Below are positions 40,920 through 50,365 of a DNA stretch of 64,000 nucleotides, piece after piece (within the stretch, counting starts at the first letter, position 1; every line of letters begins with the position of its first letter). Location of the stretch: NCBI RefSeq assembly GCF_009807035.1, contig NZ_WUBI01000001.1:310001-374000 (forward strand), given 5' to 3'. The notes below the pieces were generated by a model, which saw nothing but the letters and a program-made list of their open reading frames with translations, did no database searches and had not been told where the DNA came from. This stretch comes from Paenibacillus dendrobii (GTDB taxonomy: Bacteria; Bacillota; Bacilli; Paenibacillales; Paenibacillaceae). A program made the position numbers and the translations under genes.

Positions 40920-40939
40920 AGTATAACAGTTTTGTAACA
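40920..40939 (-). promoter_or_regulatory. WalR (YycF)-type box overlapping the -10 of the NlpC/P60 gene
   Basis: On the minus strand TGTTAC-AAAAC-TGTTAT (40939-40923) matches the WalR consensus TGTWAH-N5-TGTWAH at all fixed positions. Its second half overlaps a TATACT -10 element (40925-40920). A box in the -10/-35 interval rather than upstream would fit repression better than activation. Confidence 0.65.
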
Positions 40940-41061
40940 ACCTAAATAATGGATGGCGCCCATCAAACCCTTGCAGTTCTAGGGGATTTTCCCTTTTATT
41001 AAAAAACCATTAAAAGTTACAAAAAATTAAGAAATAGCCGCTGGACATTCTATAGAAACAA

Positions 41062-41090
41062 GAAAAACCCTTGATATACAAGGGTTTTTC
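41062..41090. terminator. Perfect bidirectional terminator downstream of thiN
   Basis: GAAAAACCCTTG and CAAGGGTTTTTC are exact inverted repeats around ATATA. It most likely ends thiN on the minus strand. The rest of 40940-41174 shows nothing else that I can support. Confidence 0.85.
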
Positions 41091-41174
41091 GGCATCGGTC
41101 ATTTGGTAACAAAACCGTATTGATGTGGAGCAAAAGTGAAGAAGGATGGGTGATCCCTTCAGTTTCAGAACACT

Positions 41175-41816
41175 CTAGTCATGACTTTGAATGACCAGCA
41201 AAAGTCCGCTTGAAATACTTACACTGCCACTCGCATCGAGGAGTAAATTGCTGATTCCAAGAGATTCTCCGAACTTTAATGTGGCGTCTGTGAGAGGATA
41301 TTGAAAACCTTCGAGCGTTATTCCCGTCACTTCGGGTGTCATTGGCAACAGCGATACGTATTTATAGCCCCGGTCAAGGACCACAATTTTAGAGCCTGTT
41401 AATGTAATGTAATTATTCTGGTCCATAATGGCACAAGCAATATGATGCTGGAGAGCGCGGTTAAGCATTTGGACGTTGGCAAGGGTATGGTCCATTCGGC
41501 TTCCGGTGCCGCCAACGAGCAGGATGAATTCTGGCTGTTCTCTTATAGCCATCTCAAAGGCAAGTTCAGTATCCGTCAGATTTTTGTCGATCGGATCGCA
41601 TTCCACAATTTTTTCACTCATCGAACGAACCAGCTTCAATTCTTCGGATGATATCGAGTCAAAGTCGCCCACGGCCAGATCGGGTTTAACGTGATGACTT
41701 ACGAGAAAAAGCGCCCCTCTATCGGCGCCAATGATAAAATCACCAGACTGAATTTCCTTTATATATTGAGGATGAAGTTCACCCCCGGAAAAAATAACGA
41801 CACGTTTTTGGTTCAT
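41175..41816 (-). CDS. thiN: Thiamine pyrophosphokinase
   Basis: The 213-residue enzyme makes thiamine diphosphate from thiamine and ATP. Signatures are DFIIGADRGALFL, LAVGDFDSIS, DKNLTDTELAFEMA and VGGTGSRMDHTLAN. The C-terminal beta domain (about 140-213) binds thiamine. It is a single gene with a terminator downstream. It is divergent from the TRIC channel gene. The product supplies the cofactor of PdhA encoded 3 kb away, although the genes are not cotranscribed. Confidence 0.95.
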   Translation of the reverse strand: MNQKRVVIFSGGELHPQYIKEIQSGDFIIGADRGALFLVSHHVKPDLAVGDFDSISSEELKLVRSMSEKIVECDPIDKNLTDTELAFEMAIREQPEFILLVGGTGSRMDHTLANVQMLNRALQHHIACAIMDQNNYITLTGSKIVVLDRGYKYVSLLPMTPEVTGITLEGFQYPLTDATLKFGESLGISNLLLDASGSVSISSGLLLVIQSHD

Positions 41817-41951
41817 GTTTGTTTCCCCCTAAATCCAATTCATTCCTATTAGATTGTTACTTCAGTATAAATGAGAAAACATAGTTGCACAATTTAGCCA
41901 GCCGCGACTACAATAGGGGAGACATATGATAGGGGAGAGGTTAGAGAGAAA

Positions 41952-42626
41952 TTGGACATGCATGCTTTTGAAATTTTCAGCATCATCGGGACGATTGCTT
42001 TTGCGATGTCGGGTGCTTTCGTCGCGATGGAGGAAGATTACGACATCCTGGGCATACTGGTGTTGGGCCTGGTTACGGCTTTTGGCGGTGGAGTCGTCCG
42101 GAATATCCTGATCGGCGTTCCTGTAACTACACTCTGGAGCCAAGGGCTGCTGATTAAACTGGCCATCTTGTCAGTGATTATTGCATTCCTGCTTCCTGCA
42201 GGCTGGATTAAGCATTGGAAGCGTACGGAAGCTTGGTTTGATGCCATCGGACTATCCGCGTTCGCGATCCAAGGAGCATTGTACGCTGCCGATATGCATC
42301 ATCCGTTGTCGGCTGTAGCGGTGGCTGCCATGATGACGGGCGTTGGCGGGGGGATCATTCGTGATCTTTTAGCTGGACGCAAACCGCTCGTGCTTCGCGA
42401 TGAGATTTATGCAGTATGGGCGGTCATCGCCGGAGTGGTGATCGGATTGAATTGGATTCATACGACTTGGCAAGCGGTTGTCCTATTTGCGGTCATCGTT
42501 ATGTTTCGTATGTTTTCCGTCTTCTATAAATGGAAGCTTCCACGGCGTACGCTGCACATGTCTTCTTCAACCGGCCTATCCGTCAGCGACAACCCTCAGA
42601 GCAAAAACAAACGGAAGACTGCATAA
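41952..42626 (+). CDS. TRIC-family (UPF0126) membrane channel protein
   Basis: This 224-residue protein has about seven TM segments and two repeats, each with a Gly-rich signature: LVTAFGGGVVRNILIG and MTGVGGGIIRDLLAGRKP. These define the bacterial TRIC/YadS/UPF0126 group, trimeric cation channels. TTG 41952 (with GGGGAGAGG upstream) or ATG 41958 may be the start. The last 35 residues are a polar Lys/Ser-rich tail. The phosphatase gene follows after 23 bases, so the two may be cotranscribed. Confidence 0.9.
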   Translation: MDMHAFEIFSIIGTIAFAMSGAFVAMEEDYDILGILVLGLVTAFGGGVVRNILIGVPVTTLWSQGLLIKLAILSVIIAFLLPAGWIKHWKRTEAWFDAIGLSAFAIQGALYAADMHHPLSAVAVAAMMTGVGGGIIRDLLAGRKPLVLRDEIYAVWAVIAGVVIGLNWIHTTWQAVVLFAVIVMFRMFSVFYKWKLPRRTLHMSSSTGLSVSDNPQSKNKRKTA

Positions 42627-42649
42627 TGGAAGAAGGAGGCGTATACAAC

Positions 42650-43114
42650 ATGATATCTGTATTATTTGTTTGTTTGGGGAATATCTGCCGCTCGCCCATG
42701 GCTGAAGCGATCATGAGACATAAGGTCAGCGCGGCTGGACTTGAGAGCAGCATCCGAGTCGATTCTGCCGGAACCGGAGATTGGCACATCGGGCACGAAC
42801 CGCATCAGGGAACCAAGGAAAAGCTCGATGAGCATCAGGTAAGCTATGAGGGAATTCGTGCGCGCCAATTCACGTCTGCGGATTTCGATCAGTTCGATTA
42901 CATTGTTTGCATGGACGACAGCAATTGGAACAATGTGAAGAAGCTTACCGGTGCCAAAGAGGAAAAATTGATTAAATTTATGGATCTGCTACCGGAACAT
43001 GAGCTCAGAGAAGTGCCGGACCCTTATTATACGGGGAATTTTGAACAGGTCTATGATTTGATGGAAGCAGGTTGCGAGGCACTTATCCTTAAAATCAGAA
43101 GCGAAAAGTTATGA
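42650..43114 (+). CDS. Low-molecular-weight protein tyrosine phosphatase
   Basis: The 154-residue phosphatase has the P-loop VCLGNICRSPMAEA (Cys8, Arg14) and the acid loop VPDPYYTG. It resembles the YfkJ/PtpA type rather than the arsenate reductase type, since the DPYY motif is intact. ATG 42650 has AAGGAGG eight bases upstream; the longer frame lies within the TRIC gene. Targets are unknown. A terminator follows at 43160. Confidence 0.95.
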   Translation: MISVLFVCLGNICRSPMAEAIMRHKVSAAGLESSIRVDSAGTGDWHIGHEPHQGTKEKLDEHQVSYEGIRARQFTSADFDQFDYIVCMDDSNWNNVKKLTGAKEEKLIKFMDLLPEHELREVPDPYYTGNFEQVYDLMEAGCEALILKIRSEKL

Positions 43115-43155
43115 TCTTGCGGGTATAAGGGGATCATGAAATTCCGATTCCATGA

Positions 43156-43181
43156 AAAGACGGCTTAATTGCCGTTTTTTC
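43156..43181 (+). terminator. Terminator after the tyrosine phosphatase gene
   Basis: ACGGC (43160-43164) pairs with GCCGT (43171-43175) and flanking A/T bases extend the stem; six T follow. Confidence 0.75.
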
Positions 43182-43219
43182 GGAAAAACAATGAAAACGC
43201 AATCATTTTATTGAAAACA

Positions 43220-43289
43220 AAAAGGTGAACCAAGGACATTCTTCTGCGCAGTTTGCATACAGGGTTTTGTCAGTGGGCTCACCTTTATA
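43220..43289 (-). terminator. Possible terminator of the esterase gene
   Basis: On the minus strand AAAGGTGA-CC pairs with GG-TCACCTTT across a long loop of about 45 bases and is followed by TTGTTTTC. The long loop makes this uncertain. Confidence 0.4.
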
Positions 43290-43303
43290 TGTTTATAGTA
43301 CGG

Positions 43304-44035
43304 TCAGGCGTGTAAAAAGTACATAAGCGCATCTGGAAGCTCTTTTTGCCAGAAGCCCCAGATATGCTTGCCGTCTTTCTCGGAATACGCCACTTTTGCG
43401 CCACGGTCCAGAAGGAGTTCGCGTGTTTGACGGTTTAATTCGACGAAGTTATGGATTCCATGATCCGACTCGAATGCGGTTTCCTGGAGACCGACAATCA
43501 TATATACATCAAGTTTGGACAAGTCATCCTGTGCTTCATATATATCCTGAGAAGCCGGATAATAAGCTCCAGACAGGCTAATAATGCGCTGGAACAGGTC
43601 AGGATATCGGATGGCCAGATGGAGCGATACGCTCCCGCCAAGAGAGTCGCCTGCAAGAACCCTTTCGGAGGCTTCCCTGCGTACAGGATATTTGGCTTGA
43701 ATGAAGGGAATAATCTCTTCTGCGAAGCAGCGGGTATAAGCGTCGAATCGGCTGCCAAACGGAGCATATTCCTCGGTGCGTACCGATGTATCGACTTCAA
43801 CGCCCACGATTATGAATGGCTCTGCTTCACCGTCCAGAATTAAATGGTTGGCAGTCGTCGCAATGCGTCCAAAATTAAAAAACTCCTCGCCATCCTGACA
43901 ATAGACGACCGGGTAGCTTAAAATTTCATTATAACCAGGTGGGAGATATACCCGTAGGTTTCGTGTTTCATTTAAAAATGTACTATCGATTTGTTCCTTA
44001 TTGATGGTGCGTTTCAAATATTTTGAATCCGTCAT
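43304..44035 (-). CDS. Alpha/beta-hydrolase esterase (Fes/IroE/esterase-D-like)
   Basis: This 243-residue protein is a putative serine esterase with LPPGYNEILSYPVVYCQDG near the N-terminus, the nucleophile Ser in LAGDSLGGS, and the His in EKDGKHIWGFW near the C-terminus. The family includes siderophore esterases and acyl esterases. No siderophore genes are nearby, so the substrate is open. ATG 44035 has AGAAGGG eight bases upstream; the GTG at 44053 lacks support. A 16-bp palindrome lies 45 bases upstream (44080-44095). Confidence 0.88.
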   Translation of the reverse strand: MTDSKYLKRTINKEQIDSTFLNETRNLRVYLPPGYNEILSYPVVYCQDGEEFFNFGRIATTANHLILDGEAEPFIIVGVEVDTSVRTEEYAPFGSRFDAYTRCFAEEIIPFIQAKYPVRREASERVLAGDSLGGSVSLHLAIRYPDLFQRIISLSGAYYPASQDIYEAQDDLSKLDVYMIVGLQETAFESDHGIHNFVELNRQTRELLLDRGAKVAYSEKDGKHIWGFWQKELPDALMYFLHA

Positions 44036-44079
44036 CCCATTCACCCTTCTCACAGTTGATTTTTCGCCCTGAAAAAAGC

Positions 44080-44095
44080 GTTATCATTTGATAAC
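44080..44095. promoter_or_regulatory. Perfect 16-bp palindrome upstream of the esterase gene
   Basis: GTTATCA and TGATAAC are exact inverted repeats around TT. It lies in the divergent region between the esterase gene and pdhA and is nearer to the esterase gene. It could be an operator of unknown specificity. Confidence 0.4.
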
Positions 44096-44137
44096 CATAT
44101 TGTGGTAATGTTCACGAACCTGTCAAATTTTCGATTA

Positions 44138-44176
44138 CTGTTATACCACACTTTGCATGCTGTTATACATACAAAG
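44138..44176. repeat. Imperfect direct repeat upstream of pdhA
   Basis: CTGTTATACCACACTTTG (44138-44155) and CTGTTATACATACAAAG (44160-44176) share CTGTTATAC exactly, 22 bases apart. They lie 33 bases upstream of the pdhA -35 element and may be a regulator site. Confidence 0.35.
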
Positions 44177-44208
44177 CTTGATTATTTCGAAATTTTTCCG
44201 CAATAGCT

Positions 44209-44238
44209 TTGACGAATCGAATAAAACAGGTGTATAAT
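44209..44238 (+). promoter_or_regulatory. Promoter of the pdhABCD operon
   Basis: TTGACG (44209-44214), 18 bases, TATAAT (44233-44238). It is close to ideal and fits strong constitutive expression. Confidence 0.75.
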
Positions 44239-44291
44239 AATTCTATAACAGCAGCACTTGATATTCAAATTTTTTTGTTGAGGTGAAGATA

Positions 44292-45359
44292 ATGAGCAAG
44301 GTGCCTTATGAAGTGTATACCGAGGAAGTCGAAGCGCTTTCCGTGCTCTCTCCCGAAGGTGAAATCATTAACAAAGATAAAATGCCTAACCTTACTGATG
44401 AACAGTTAAAAGAAATTATGTACCGTATGGTATTTACACGTACTTGGGATGACCGTGCTGTAAATTTGGGCCGTCAAGGTCGTCTTGGTTTCTATGCTCC
44501 AGTATCCGGTCAAGAAGCAACTATGGTCGGCAGCGAATACGCTCTGGAAAAAGAAGATTTCATTTGTCCCGGCTACCGTGACATGCCGCAAATCGTATGG
44601 CATGGATTGCCATTGTACCAAGCGTTCCTGTACTCCCGTGGTCACCAGCATGGTGGACAGATCCCTGAAGGCGTCAACGTTTTGATGCCGCAAATCATCA
44701 TCGGTGCGCAAATTCTGCATGCGATGGGTATTGCTATGGGCTTTAAATTGAAAAAACAAAAACAAGTTGCGATCACATACACTGGCGACGGCGGTTCTTC
44801 GGAAGGTGATTTCTACGAAGGATTGAACTACGCTGGACGTTTCAAGCTGCCAGTCATTTTCTTTGTGCAAAATAACGGCTATGCCATCACAACTCCTTTC
44901 GCTAAACAAACAGCAGCATTGTCTATTGCTCACAAAGCAGTAGCAGCCGGTATCCGCGGTGTGAAAATCGACGGTATGGACGTGCTTGCTGTCATTAGTG
45001 CTGTTCAGGAAGCTGCAGAGCTTGCCCGTAAAGGCGAAGGCGCTACATTGATCGAAGCTGTGACTTACCGTTTCCGTCCTCACTCCCTGTCGGATGATGC
45101 TACCAAGTATCGTACGAAGGACGAAGAAGGCGAGTGGAACGAAAAAGATCCGATTACCCGCATGGCTAAATATCTGGAGAAAAAAGGCTTGTGGACTGAA
45201 GAAGACACGGCCCGCGTGAAAGATGAAGCCAAAGCGAAAGTAAACGAAGAGATCAAAAAAGCGGAACAAACAGCTAAGATGACGGTTCCAGGCCTGATCG
45301 ACAGCATGTTCGAGCAAACCCCGAAACATTTGGAAGAACAAAAAGCCGATTTCCAATAA
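44292..45359 (+). CDS. pdhA: Pyruvate dehydrogenase E1 alpha subunit
   Basis: This 355-residue protein forms, with PdhB, the E1 enzyme that decarboxylates pyruvate with thiamine diphosphate. The cofactor motif is visible as GDGGSSEGDFYEGLNYA to VQNN, and the E1 signature YRDMPQIVWHG lies before it. ATG 44292 is chosen because GAGGTG lies six bases upstream; the frame begins nine bases earlier at a GTG inside that site. It is the first of four pdh genes in standard order. Confidence 0.96.
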   Translation: MSKVPYEVYTEEVEALSVLSPEGEIINKDKMPNLTDEQLKEIMYRMVFTRTWDDRAVNLGRQGRLGFYAPVSGQEATMVGSEYALEKEDFICPGYRDMPQIVWHGLPLYQAFLYSRGHQHGGQIPEGVNVLMPQIIIGAQILHAMGIAMGFKLKKQKQVAITYTGDGGSSEGDFYEGLNYAGRFKLPVIFFVQNNGYAITTPFAKQTAALSIAHKAVAAGIRGVKIDGMDVLAVISAVQEAAELARKGEGATLIEAVTYRFRPHSLSDDATKYRTKDEEGEWNEKDPITRMAKYLEKKGLWTEEDTARVKDEAKAKVNEEIKKAEQTAKMTVPGLIDSMFEQTPKHLEEQKADFQ

Positions 45360-45421
45360 ATCGAATAAAACGTATTGCTTAAGCAACGTGAACAGTGAAT
45401 GTTTAAGGAGGAAATGAAGCA

Positions 45422-46402
45422 ATGGCACAAATGAATATGAAAGAAGCGATCCGCGACGCAATGCGCGTGGAGATGAAACGTGACCCTAACGTCATTGTGT
45501 TTGGTGAAGACGTAGGTAATGTCGGCGGCGTGTTCCGTGCGACGGAAGGTCTGCAAAAAGAATTTGGTGAGGAACGCATTTTCGATACTCCGCTTGCAGA
45601 ATCCGCGATTGGCGGCATGGCTGTAGGTCTTGGTATCCAAGGGTTCCGTCCTGTAGCCGAAATTCAGTTCGTCGGATTTATTTATGAAGCTCTGGATCAA
45701 ATGTTCGTTCAAGCAGCACGTATGCGTTTCCGTTCCGGCGGTCGCTACAATTCCCCAATCGTGTTCCGTACACCTTTTGGCGGCGGCGTAAAAGCAGCTG
45801 AGCTGCACACGGATTCCCTGGAAGGTTTGGCGATCCAGACTCCGGGTATTAAAGTGGTAGTGCCTTCGAATCCTTATGATGCCAAAGGCCTTCTGATTGC
45901 CGCTATCCGCGACAACGATCCTGTTTTCTTCATGGAGCATCTGAACTTGTACCATGCGTTCCGCGCTGAAGTACCAGAAGAAGATTATGTTGTTGAGCTT
46001 GGTAAAGCCAACGTGGTACGCGAAGGTTCTGATGTGACGATTATTGCTTACGGCATGATGGTTCATACAGCAACAAAAGCTGCTGAAGAGCTTGAAAAAT
46101 CTAAAGGAATCAAAGCCGAAGTTATCGACTTGCGTACGCTCAGTCCTTTGGATATCGATACGATTGTGGCTTCCATCAAGAAAACGAACCGTGCAATCGT
46201 GGTTCAAGAAGCGCAAAAAACTTCCGGCGCAGCCGCAGAAATCATTGCTCAAATTAACGAAAAGGCTATTTTGCATCTAGAAGCTCCTGTTCTTCGCGTG
46301 ACGGGTCCGGATACGGTTTATCCATTCGCGCAAATCGAAGATACATGGCTTCCAACACCGGCTCGCGTAATTGCTGCAGTCAACAAAGTCATGGAATTCT
46401 AA
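45422..46402 (+). CDS. pdhB: Pyruvate dehydrogenase E1 beta subunit
   Basis: The 326-residue transketolase-like beta subunit begins AQMNMKEAIRDAMRVEM and has FGEDVGNVGGVFRAT, the E-F-x-G-F-type IQFVGFIYEALDQ strand, and RTPFGGGVKAAELHTDS. The C-terminal transketolase domain contains VEVIDLRTLSPLD-like AEVIDLRTLSPLDIDT. AAGGAGG precedes the ATG, 62 bases after pdhA. It completes the E1 heterotetramer. Confidence 0.97.
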   Translation: MAQMNMKEAIRDAMRVEMKRDPNVIVFGEDVGNVGGVFRATEGLQKEFGEERIFDTPLAESAIGGMAVGLGIQGFRPVAEIQFVGFIYEALDQMFVQAARMRFRSGGRYNSPIVFRTPFGGGVKAAELHTDSLEGLAIQTPGIKVVVPSNPYDAKGLLIAAIRDNDPVFFMEHLNLYHAFRAEVPEEDYVVELGKANVVREGSDVTIIAYGMMVHTATKAAEELEKSKGIKAEVIDLRTLSPLDIDTIVASIKKTNRAIVVQEAQKTSGAAAEIIAQINEKAILHLEAPVLRVTGPDTVYPFAQIEDTWLPTPARVIAAVNKVMEF

Positions 46403-46434
46403 GAAAAGCAGTCATTTGATAGGAGGTAGTAAAG

Positions 46435-47760
46435 GTGGCAAAATTTGAATATCGATTCCCTGAGCTGGGGGAAGGTTTGCATGAAGGCGAAATTATCAAA
46501 ATGCACATCAAACCCGGCGATAAAGTAACAGACGACGACATCATTATGGAAGTACAAAACGACAAGGCGGTTGTTGAAGTTCCTTGCCCGGTTAACGGTA
46601 CGGTACAGGAAGTTCTGACAAAGGACGGACAAGTGTGCCGCGTCGGCGAAGTCGTTGCTATTATTGATGCAGAAGGCGAAGTTCCTGAACAGGAAGCACC
46701 TGCGGGTGACCATGGTTCCCAGGAAGCGGACGCAGCTAAAGGCAGTGCGGACACGACTTCTTCTCCTGCGCAAAACAGCCCTGAAGCTGCGAAAGAGGGC
46801 GGAGAAAACGCACCTGCTCCTGCAGCTCCAAACAAAGAAGTGCTCGCAACTCCTAGCGTTCGCAAATTTGCACGCGAGCAAGGCGTTGACATCGCTCAAG
46901 TAAACGGATCCGGCAATAACGGAAAAGTAACTAAAGAAGATGTAGAAGCCTTCAAAAATGGCGGAGGCCAGGCATCTGCTCCGGCTGCTGCCGAGAAGAG
47001 CGAAGATAAAGCCGCTCCTGCAGCATCCGCATCTTCCTCCGCAGCCGTGGATCCACGTGCTGAAGAAGAACGCGTTCCATTCAAAGGTATTCGTAAAGCG
47101 ATCTCCAATGCCATGGTTAAATCGGCATACACGGCGCCGCATGTTACCATCATGGACGAAGTAGACGTTACCGAGTTGGTTGCATTCCGTACGCGCATGA
47201 AACCAATCGCCGAGAAAAAAGGCACCAAGATCACTTACCTGCCTTTCATCGTCAAAGCTCTGGTTGCGGCTTCCCGCCAATTCCCTGCCTTGAACGCGAT
47301 GATCGACGAAGAAAACAACGAGATCGTCTACAAGAAATACTACAATATCGGTATCGCAACCGATACAGACAACGGTCTGATCGTTCCGGTTATCAAGGAT
47401 GCCGACCGTAAGAGCATCTGGATGATTGCTGACAGCATTCGTGATCTGGCAGCACGCGGCCGTGATGGCAAGCTTTCCCCTAACGAAATGAAGGGAAGCA
47501 CGATTTCCATTACTAATATCGGTTCCGCTGGCGGTATGTTCTTTACTCCAATCATCAACTTCCCAGAAGTTGCGATTCTGGGTACCGGACGTATTTCCGA
47601 AAAACCGGTTGTGAAGAACGGTGAAATTGTTGCCGCTCCTGTAATGGCCCTGTCCTTGAGCTTTGACCATCGCATCATCGATGGCGCAACTGCACAACAT
47701 TTTATGAATTACATTAAATCACTGCTCAATAATCCTGAGCTGTTGGTTATGGAGGTGTAA
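46435..47760 (+). CDS. pdhC: Dihydrolipoamide acetyltransferase (PDH E2)
   Basis: The 441-residue core subunit has a single lipoyl domain (1-80, lipoyl Lys44 in [10 protein letters not shown]), an Ala/Pro-rich linker, an E3/E1-binding domain (about 140-175, [17 protein letters not shown]), a second Ala-rich linker, and the catalytic domain (about 210-441) with [16 protein letters not shown]. Start: GTG 46435 with GGAGG eight bases upstream. It transfers the acetyl group to CoA and forms the scaffold of the complex. Confidence 0.97.
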   Translation: MAKFEYRFPELGEGLHEGEIIKMHIKPGDKVTDDDIIMEVQNDKAVVEVPCPVNGTVQEVLTKDGQVCRVGEVVAIIDAEGEVPEQEAPAGDHGSQEADAAKGSADTTSSPAQNSPEAAKEGGENAPAPAAPNKEVLATPSVRKFAREQGVDIAQVNGSGNNGKVTKEDVEAFKNGGGQASAPAAAEKSEDKAAPAASASSSAAVDPRAEEERVPFKGIRKAISNAMVKSAYTAPHVTIMDEVDVTELVAFRTRMKPIAEKKGTKITYLPFIVKALVAASRQFPALNAMIDEENNEIVYKKYYNIGIATDTDNGLIVPVIKDADRKSIWMIADSIRDLAARGRDGKLSPNEMKGSTISITNIGSAGGMFFTPIINFPEVAILGTGRISEKPVVKNGEIVAAPVMALSLSFDHRIIDGATAQHFMNYIKSLLNNPELLVMEV

Positions 47761-47763
47761 GAT

Positions 47764-49185
47764 ATGGTAGTAGGCGACGCTTCTCTCGATATCGATACAT
47801 TAGTAATTGGTGCTGGTCCTGGTGGATATGTTGCAGCAATCCGTGCTGCACAGCTGGGTCAAAAGGTTCTCATCGTAGACAAATCCGAAGTTGGCGGCGT
47901 GTGTTTGAACCGCGGATGTATTCCTTCCAAAGCTCTGATCGCTGCGGCTCATCAATATGAGTCTGCTAAGCATGGCGAAGCATTCGGCGTAACTGCAGAA
48001 AATGTAAAAGTGGATTTCTCGAAAACCCAAGAATTCAAAAACAGCGTTGTTAAAAAGCTGACTGGCGGCGTTGCCGGTCTTCTGAAAGGCAACAAGGTTG
48101 AAGTCTTCAATGGCGAGTGCATGTTCATCAGTGAAAACGAAGCACGTTGCTTCAACGAACATGAATCCCCACGTTACCGTTTCAAACATTGCATCATTGC
48201 GACGGGTTCCCGTCCAATCGAGCTTAAAACATTCCCGTTTGGCGGACGCATCTTGTCTTCCACAGAAGCTTTGAGCTTGCCTGAAATTCCGAAGAGCCTT
48301 GTCGTAATCGGCGGCGGCTACATCGGTGCAGAGCTGGGTCAAATGTTCTCCAAATTCGGCACGAAAGTAACCATCCTCGAGGGATTGGATACGATCCTGA
48401 ACGGATTTGATCCGGACATGACGAAGCTGGTCGTGAAGAGCATGACCAAAACCGGCGTTGAAATTATCACGAATGCAAAAGCCGAAAGTGCTGAGCAAAC
48501 GGATAAAGAAGTTACGGTTAAATATTCTGTAGGCGGCGAAACGAAAGAAGTTACTGCAGACTACCTGCTCGTAACGGTTGGACGTCGTCCGAATACAGAC
48601 GGAGACCTTGGTTTGGATCTGGTTGGTATCGAAATGACCGATCGCGGTCTGGTTAAAGTAGACCATCAAGGTCGTACGAACAAACCAAACATCTTCGCAA
48701 TTGGTGATATCGTTGCGGGTCCTGCACTGGCACATAAAGCTTCTTACGAAGGTAAAGTGGCTGCAGAAGCCATCTCCGGCCATCCATCCGTTGTGGATTA
48801 TAAAGTAGTTCCTGCCGTTGCGTTCGTTGATCCTGAATGCGCAAGCGTAGGCTACACGGAAAAAGAAGCCAAAGAAAAAGGCTACAAAGCTAAAGCTGCG
48901 AAGTTCCCGTTTGCGGGTAACGGACGTGCGCTTTCCCTGAACAATGCTGATGGATTCGTGAAATTGATTTTCGACGAAGAAACTCAACTGGTTCTGGGTT
49001 GCCACATCGCAGGTATCGAAGCTTCCAACCTGATCGCTGAGTTGGGTCTTGCGATTGAAATGGGTGCTACTCTTGAAGATATCGCCCTAACCATCCATGC
49101 GCATCCAACGCTTGGCGAAATCGTGATGGAAACAGCTGAGCTTGCGCTTGGCAATCCAATTCACGTGATCGCACCACGTAAATAA
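47764..49185 (+). CDS. pdhD: Dihydrolipoamide dehydrogenase (PDH E3)
   Basis: The 473-residue flavoenzyme reoxidises dihydrolipoamide. It has the FAD loop [11 protein letters not shown], redox disulfide Cys47/Cys52 in [11 protein letters not shown], the NAD loop [21 protein letters not shown], and the C-terminal HAHPTLGE catalytic His. It starts three bases after the pdhC stop. A strong terminator follows at 49214. Confidence 0.97.
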   Translation: MVVGDASLDIDTLVIGAGPGGYVAAIRAAQLGQKVLIVDKSEVGGVCLNRGCIPSKALIAAAHQYESAKHGEAFGVTAENVKVDFSKTQEFKNSVVKKLTGGVAGLLKGNKVEVFNGECMFISENEARCFNEHESPRYRFKHCIIATGSRPIELKTFPFGGRILSSTEALSLPEIPKSLVVIGGGYIGAELGQMFSKFGTKVTILEGLDTILNGFDPDMTKLVVKSMTKTGVEIITNAKAESAEQTDKEVTVKYSVGGETKEVTADYLLVTVGRRPNTDGDLGLDLVGIEMTDRGLVKVDHQGRTNKPNIFAIGDIVAGPALAHKASYEGKVAAEAISGHPSVVDYKVVPAVAFVDPECASVGYTEKEAKEKGYKAKAAKFPFAGNGRALSLNNADGFVKLIFDEETQLVLGCHIAGIEASNLIAELGLAIEMGATLEDIALTIHAHPTLGEIVMETAELALGNPIHVIAPRK

Positions 49186-49213
49186 TACATTCAACACAAT
49201 ATACAGTATCGAT

Positions 49214-49252
49214 AAGAAAGAGCCTTGCGAGAGCGGGGCTCTTTCTTTTTTT
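49214..49252 (+). terminator. Terminator of pdhABCD
   Basis: AAGAAAGAGCC pairs with GGCTCTTTCTT across a loop of about 12 bases and runs into seven T. Confidence 0.88.
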
Positions 49253-49529
49253 GAATTATCCGATTATATCGCTGAGTTCGAGCGTTAAATATACGGAAAA
49301 TTGCGAGCGAAATCCGTTGTTTGCAATCCAAAGGAATATGAAAGGTTTTAATTTGCTATTTCTCAGGACTTTGGAGCATGGTAAACTAATATAAAACGCA
49401 CTAAATCAAAGGTAGGCATCTCATGAAAAAGAATACAGAGTGAGATGATAAAAGAACGGACTTGACGTCTTTTCTTTATTTCGATTCAACTAGAAAGAAA
49501 GTTACGGGAAACGAGAGGGTGGACGAAAC
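49253..49529 (+). promoter_or_regulatory. thyA leader with two hairpins
   Basis: No gene is seen here. CATCTCA (49417-49423) pairs with TGAGATG (49441-49447). A second hairpin, AAAAGAACG (49450-49458) with CGTCTTTT (49466-49473), is followed by TTTCTTTATTT. The second looks like a weak terminator in the thyA leader. No convincing promoter was found. Confidence 0.4.
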
Positions 49530-50324
49530 ATGCGAAATTACCTGGAATTACTTGAAGACATCTTGGAAAATGGGACTCCAAAAGAAGATCGAACCGGAAC
49601 AGGCACGTTATCTGTTTTCGGAAGACAGCTGAGATTTGATCTCTCGAAGGGTTTTCCTTTGCTGACAACGAAACGGGTTCATATCAAATCAGTCGTCCAT
49701 GAGCTGCTGTGGTTTCTTAGCGGTGATACGAATATTCGTTACTTGAAGGAGAATGGTGTATCGATCTGGGATGAATGGGCCGATGAGAACGGAGACTTGG
49801 GGCCGGTGTACGGCTCACAGTGGAGGAACTGGGAATCGCCGGACGGGACGCATATCGATCAGATTGCCAATGTGATTGAGTCTATTAAAAACAACCCGGA
49901 TTCCCGCAGACATATCGTCAGCGCTTGGAATGTAGCAGAGATTGAAGAGATGAAGCTCCCTCCTTGCCATTTTGTGTTCCAGTTCTATGTAGCGGGCGGC
50001 AAGCTGTCTTGTATGCTCACCATGCGGTCGGTAGACACATTCCTCGGGTTGCCGTTCAATATTGCCAGCTACGCCCTTCTGACGCATATGGTAGCGCAGC
50101 AATGCGGACTTGAACCAGGTGAGTTTGTTTGGTCGGGTGGAGATGTGCATATTTATTCGAATCATCTGGAGCAGGTGAAGACGCAGCTTGAACGCGAACC
50201 ATATGAGCTTCCGGAACTCGTGATCAAACGCAAACCGGATTCCATTTTCGATTATACATTTGAAGATTTTGAATTCGCTAATTATAAGCATCATCCGGGC
50301 ATTAAAGCGCCGGTAGCCGTGTAA
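49530..50324 (+). CDS. thyA: Thymidylate synthase
   Basis: The 264-residue enzyme methylates dUMP to dTMP with methylenetetrahydrofolate. It has [33 protein letters not shown], catalytic Cys146 in [11 protein letters not shown], and the C-terminal IKAPVAV. Length matches E. coli-type ThyA. GAGAGGGTGG precedes the ATG. folA follows after 41 bases to its chosen start, the usual pairing, because ThyA yields dihydrofolate. Confidence 0.97.
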   Translation: MRNYLELLEDILENGTPKEDRTGTGTLSVFGRQLRFDLSKGFPLLTTKRVHIKSVVHELLWFLSGDTNIRYLKENGVSIWDEWADENGDLGPVYGSQWRNWESPDGTHIDQIANVIESIKNNPDSRRHIVSAWNVAEIEEMKLPPCHFVFQFYVAGGKLSCMLTMRSVDTFLGLPFNIASYALLTHMVAQQCGLEPGEFVWSGGDVHIYSNHLEQVKTQLEREPYELPELVIKRKPDSIFDYTFEDFEFANYKHHPGIKAPVAV

Positions 50325-50365
50325 CGGCAAAGTATATACCAATCCTAATCAAGGAGTTGAGGCGC

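Noticed and set aside
44080..44095. Fur box upstream of the esterase gene
   Set aside because: The palindrome has the half-sites in the opposite order to the TGATAAT-N-ATTATCA Fur consensus.
44406..45461. Long minus-strand frames opposite the pdh genes
   Set aside because: They lie antisense to highly conserved pdhABCD, have His/Phe/Cys-rich products and lack ribosome sites.
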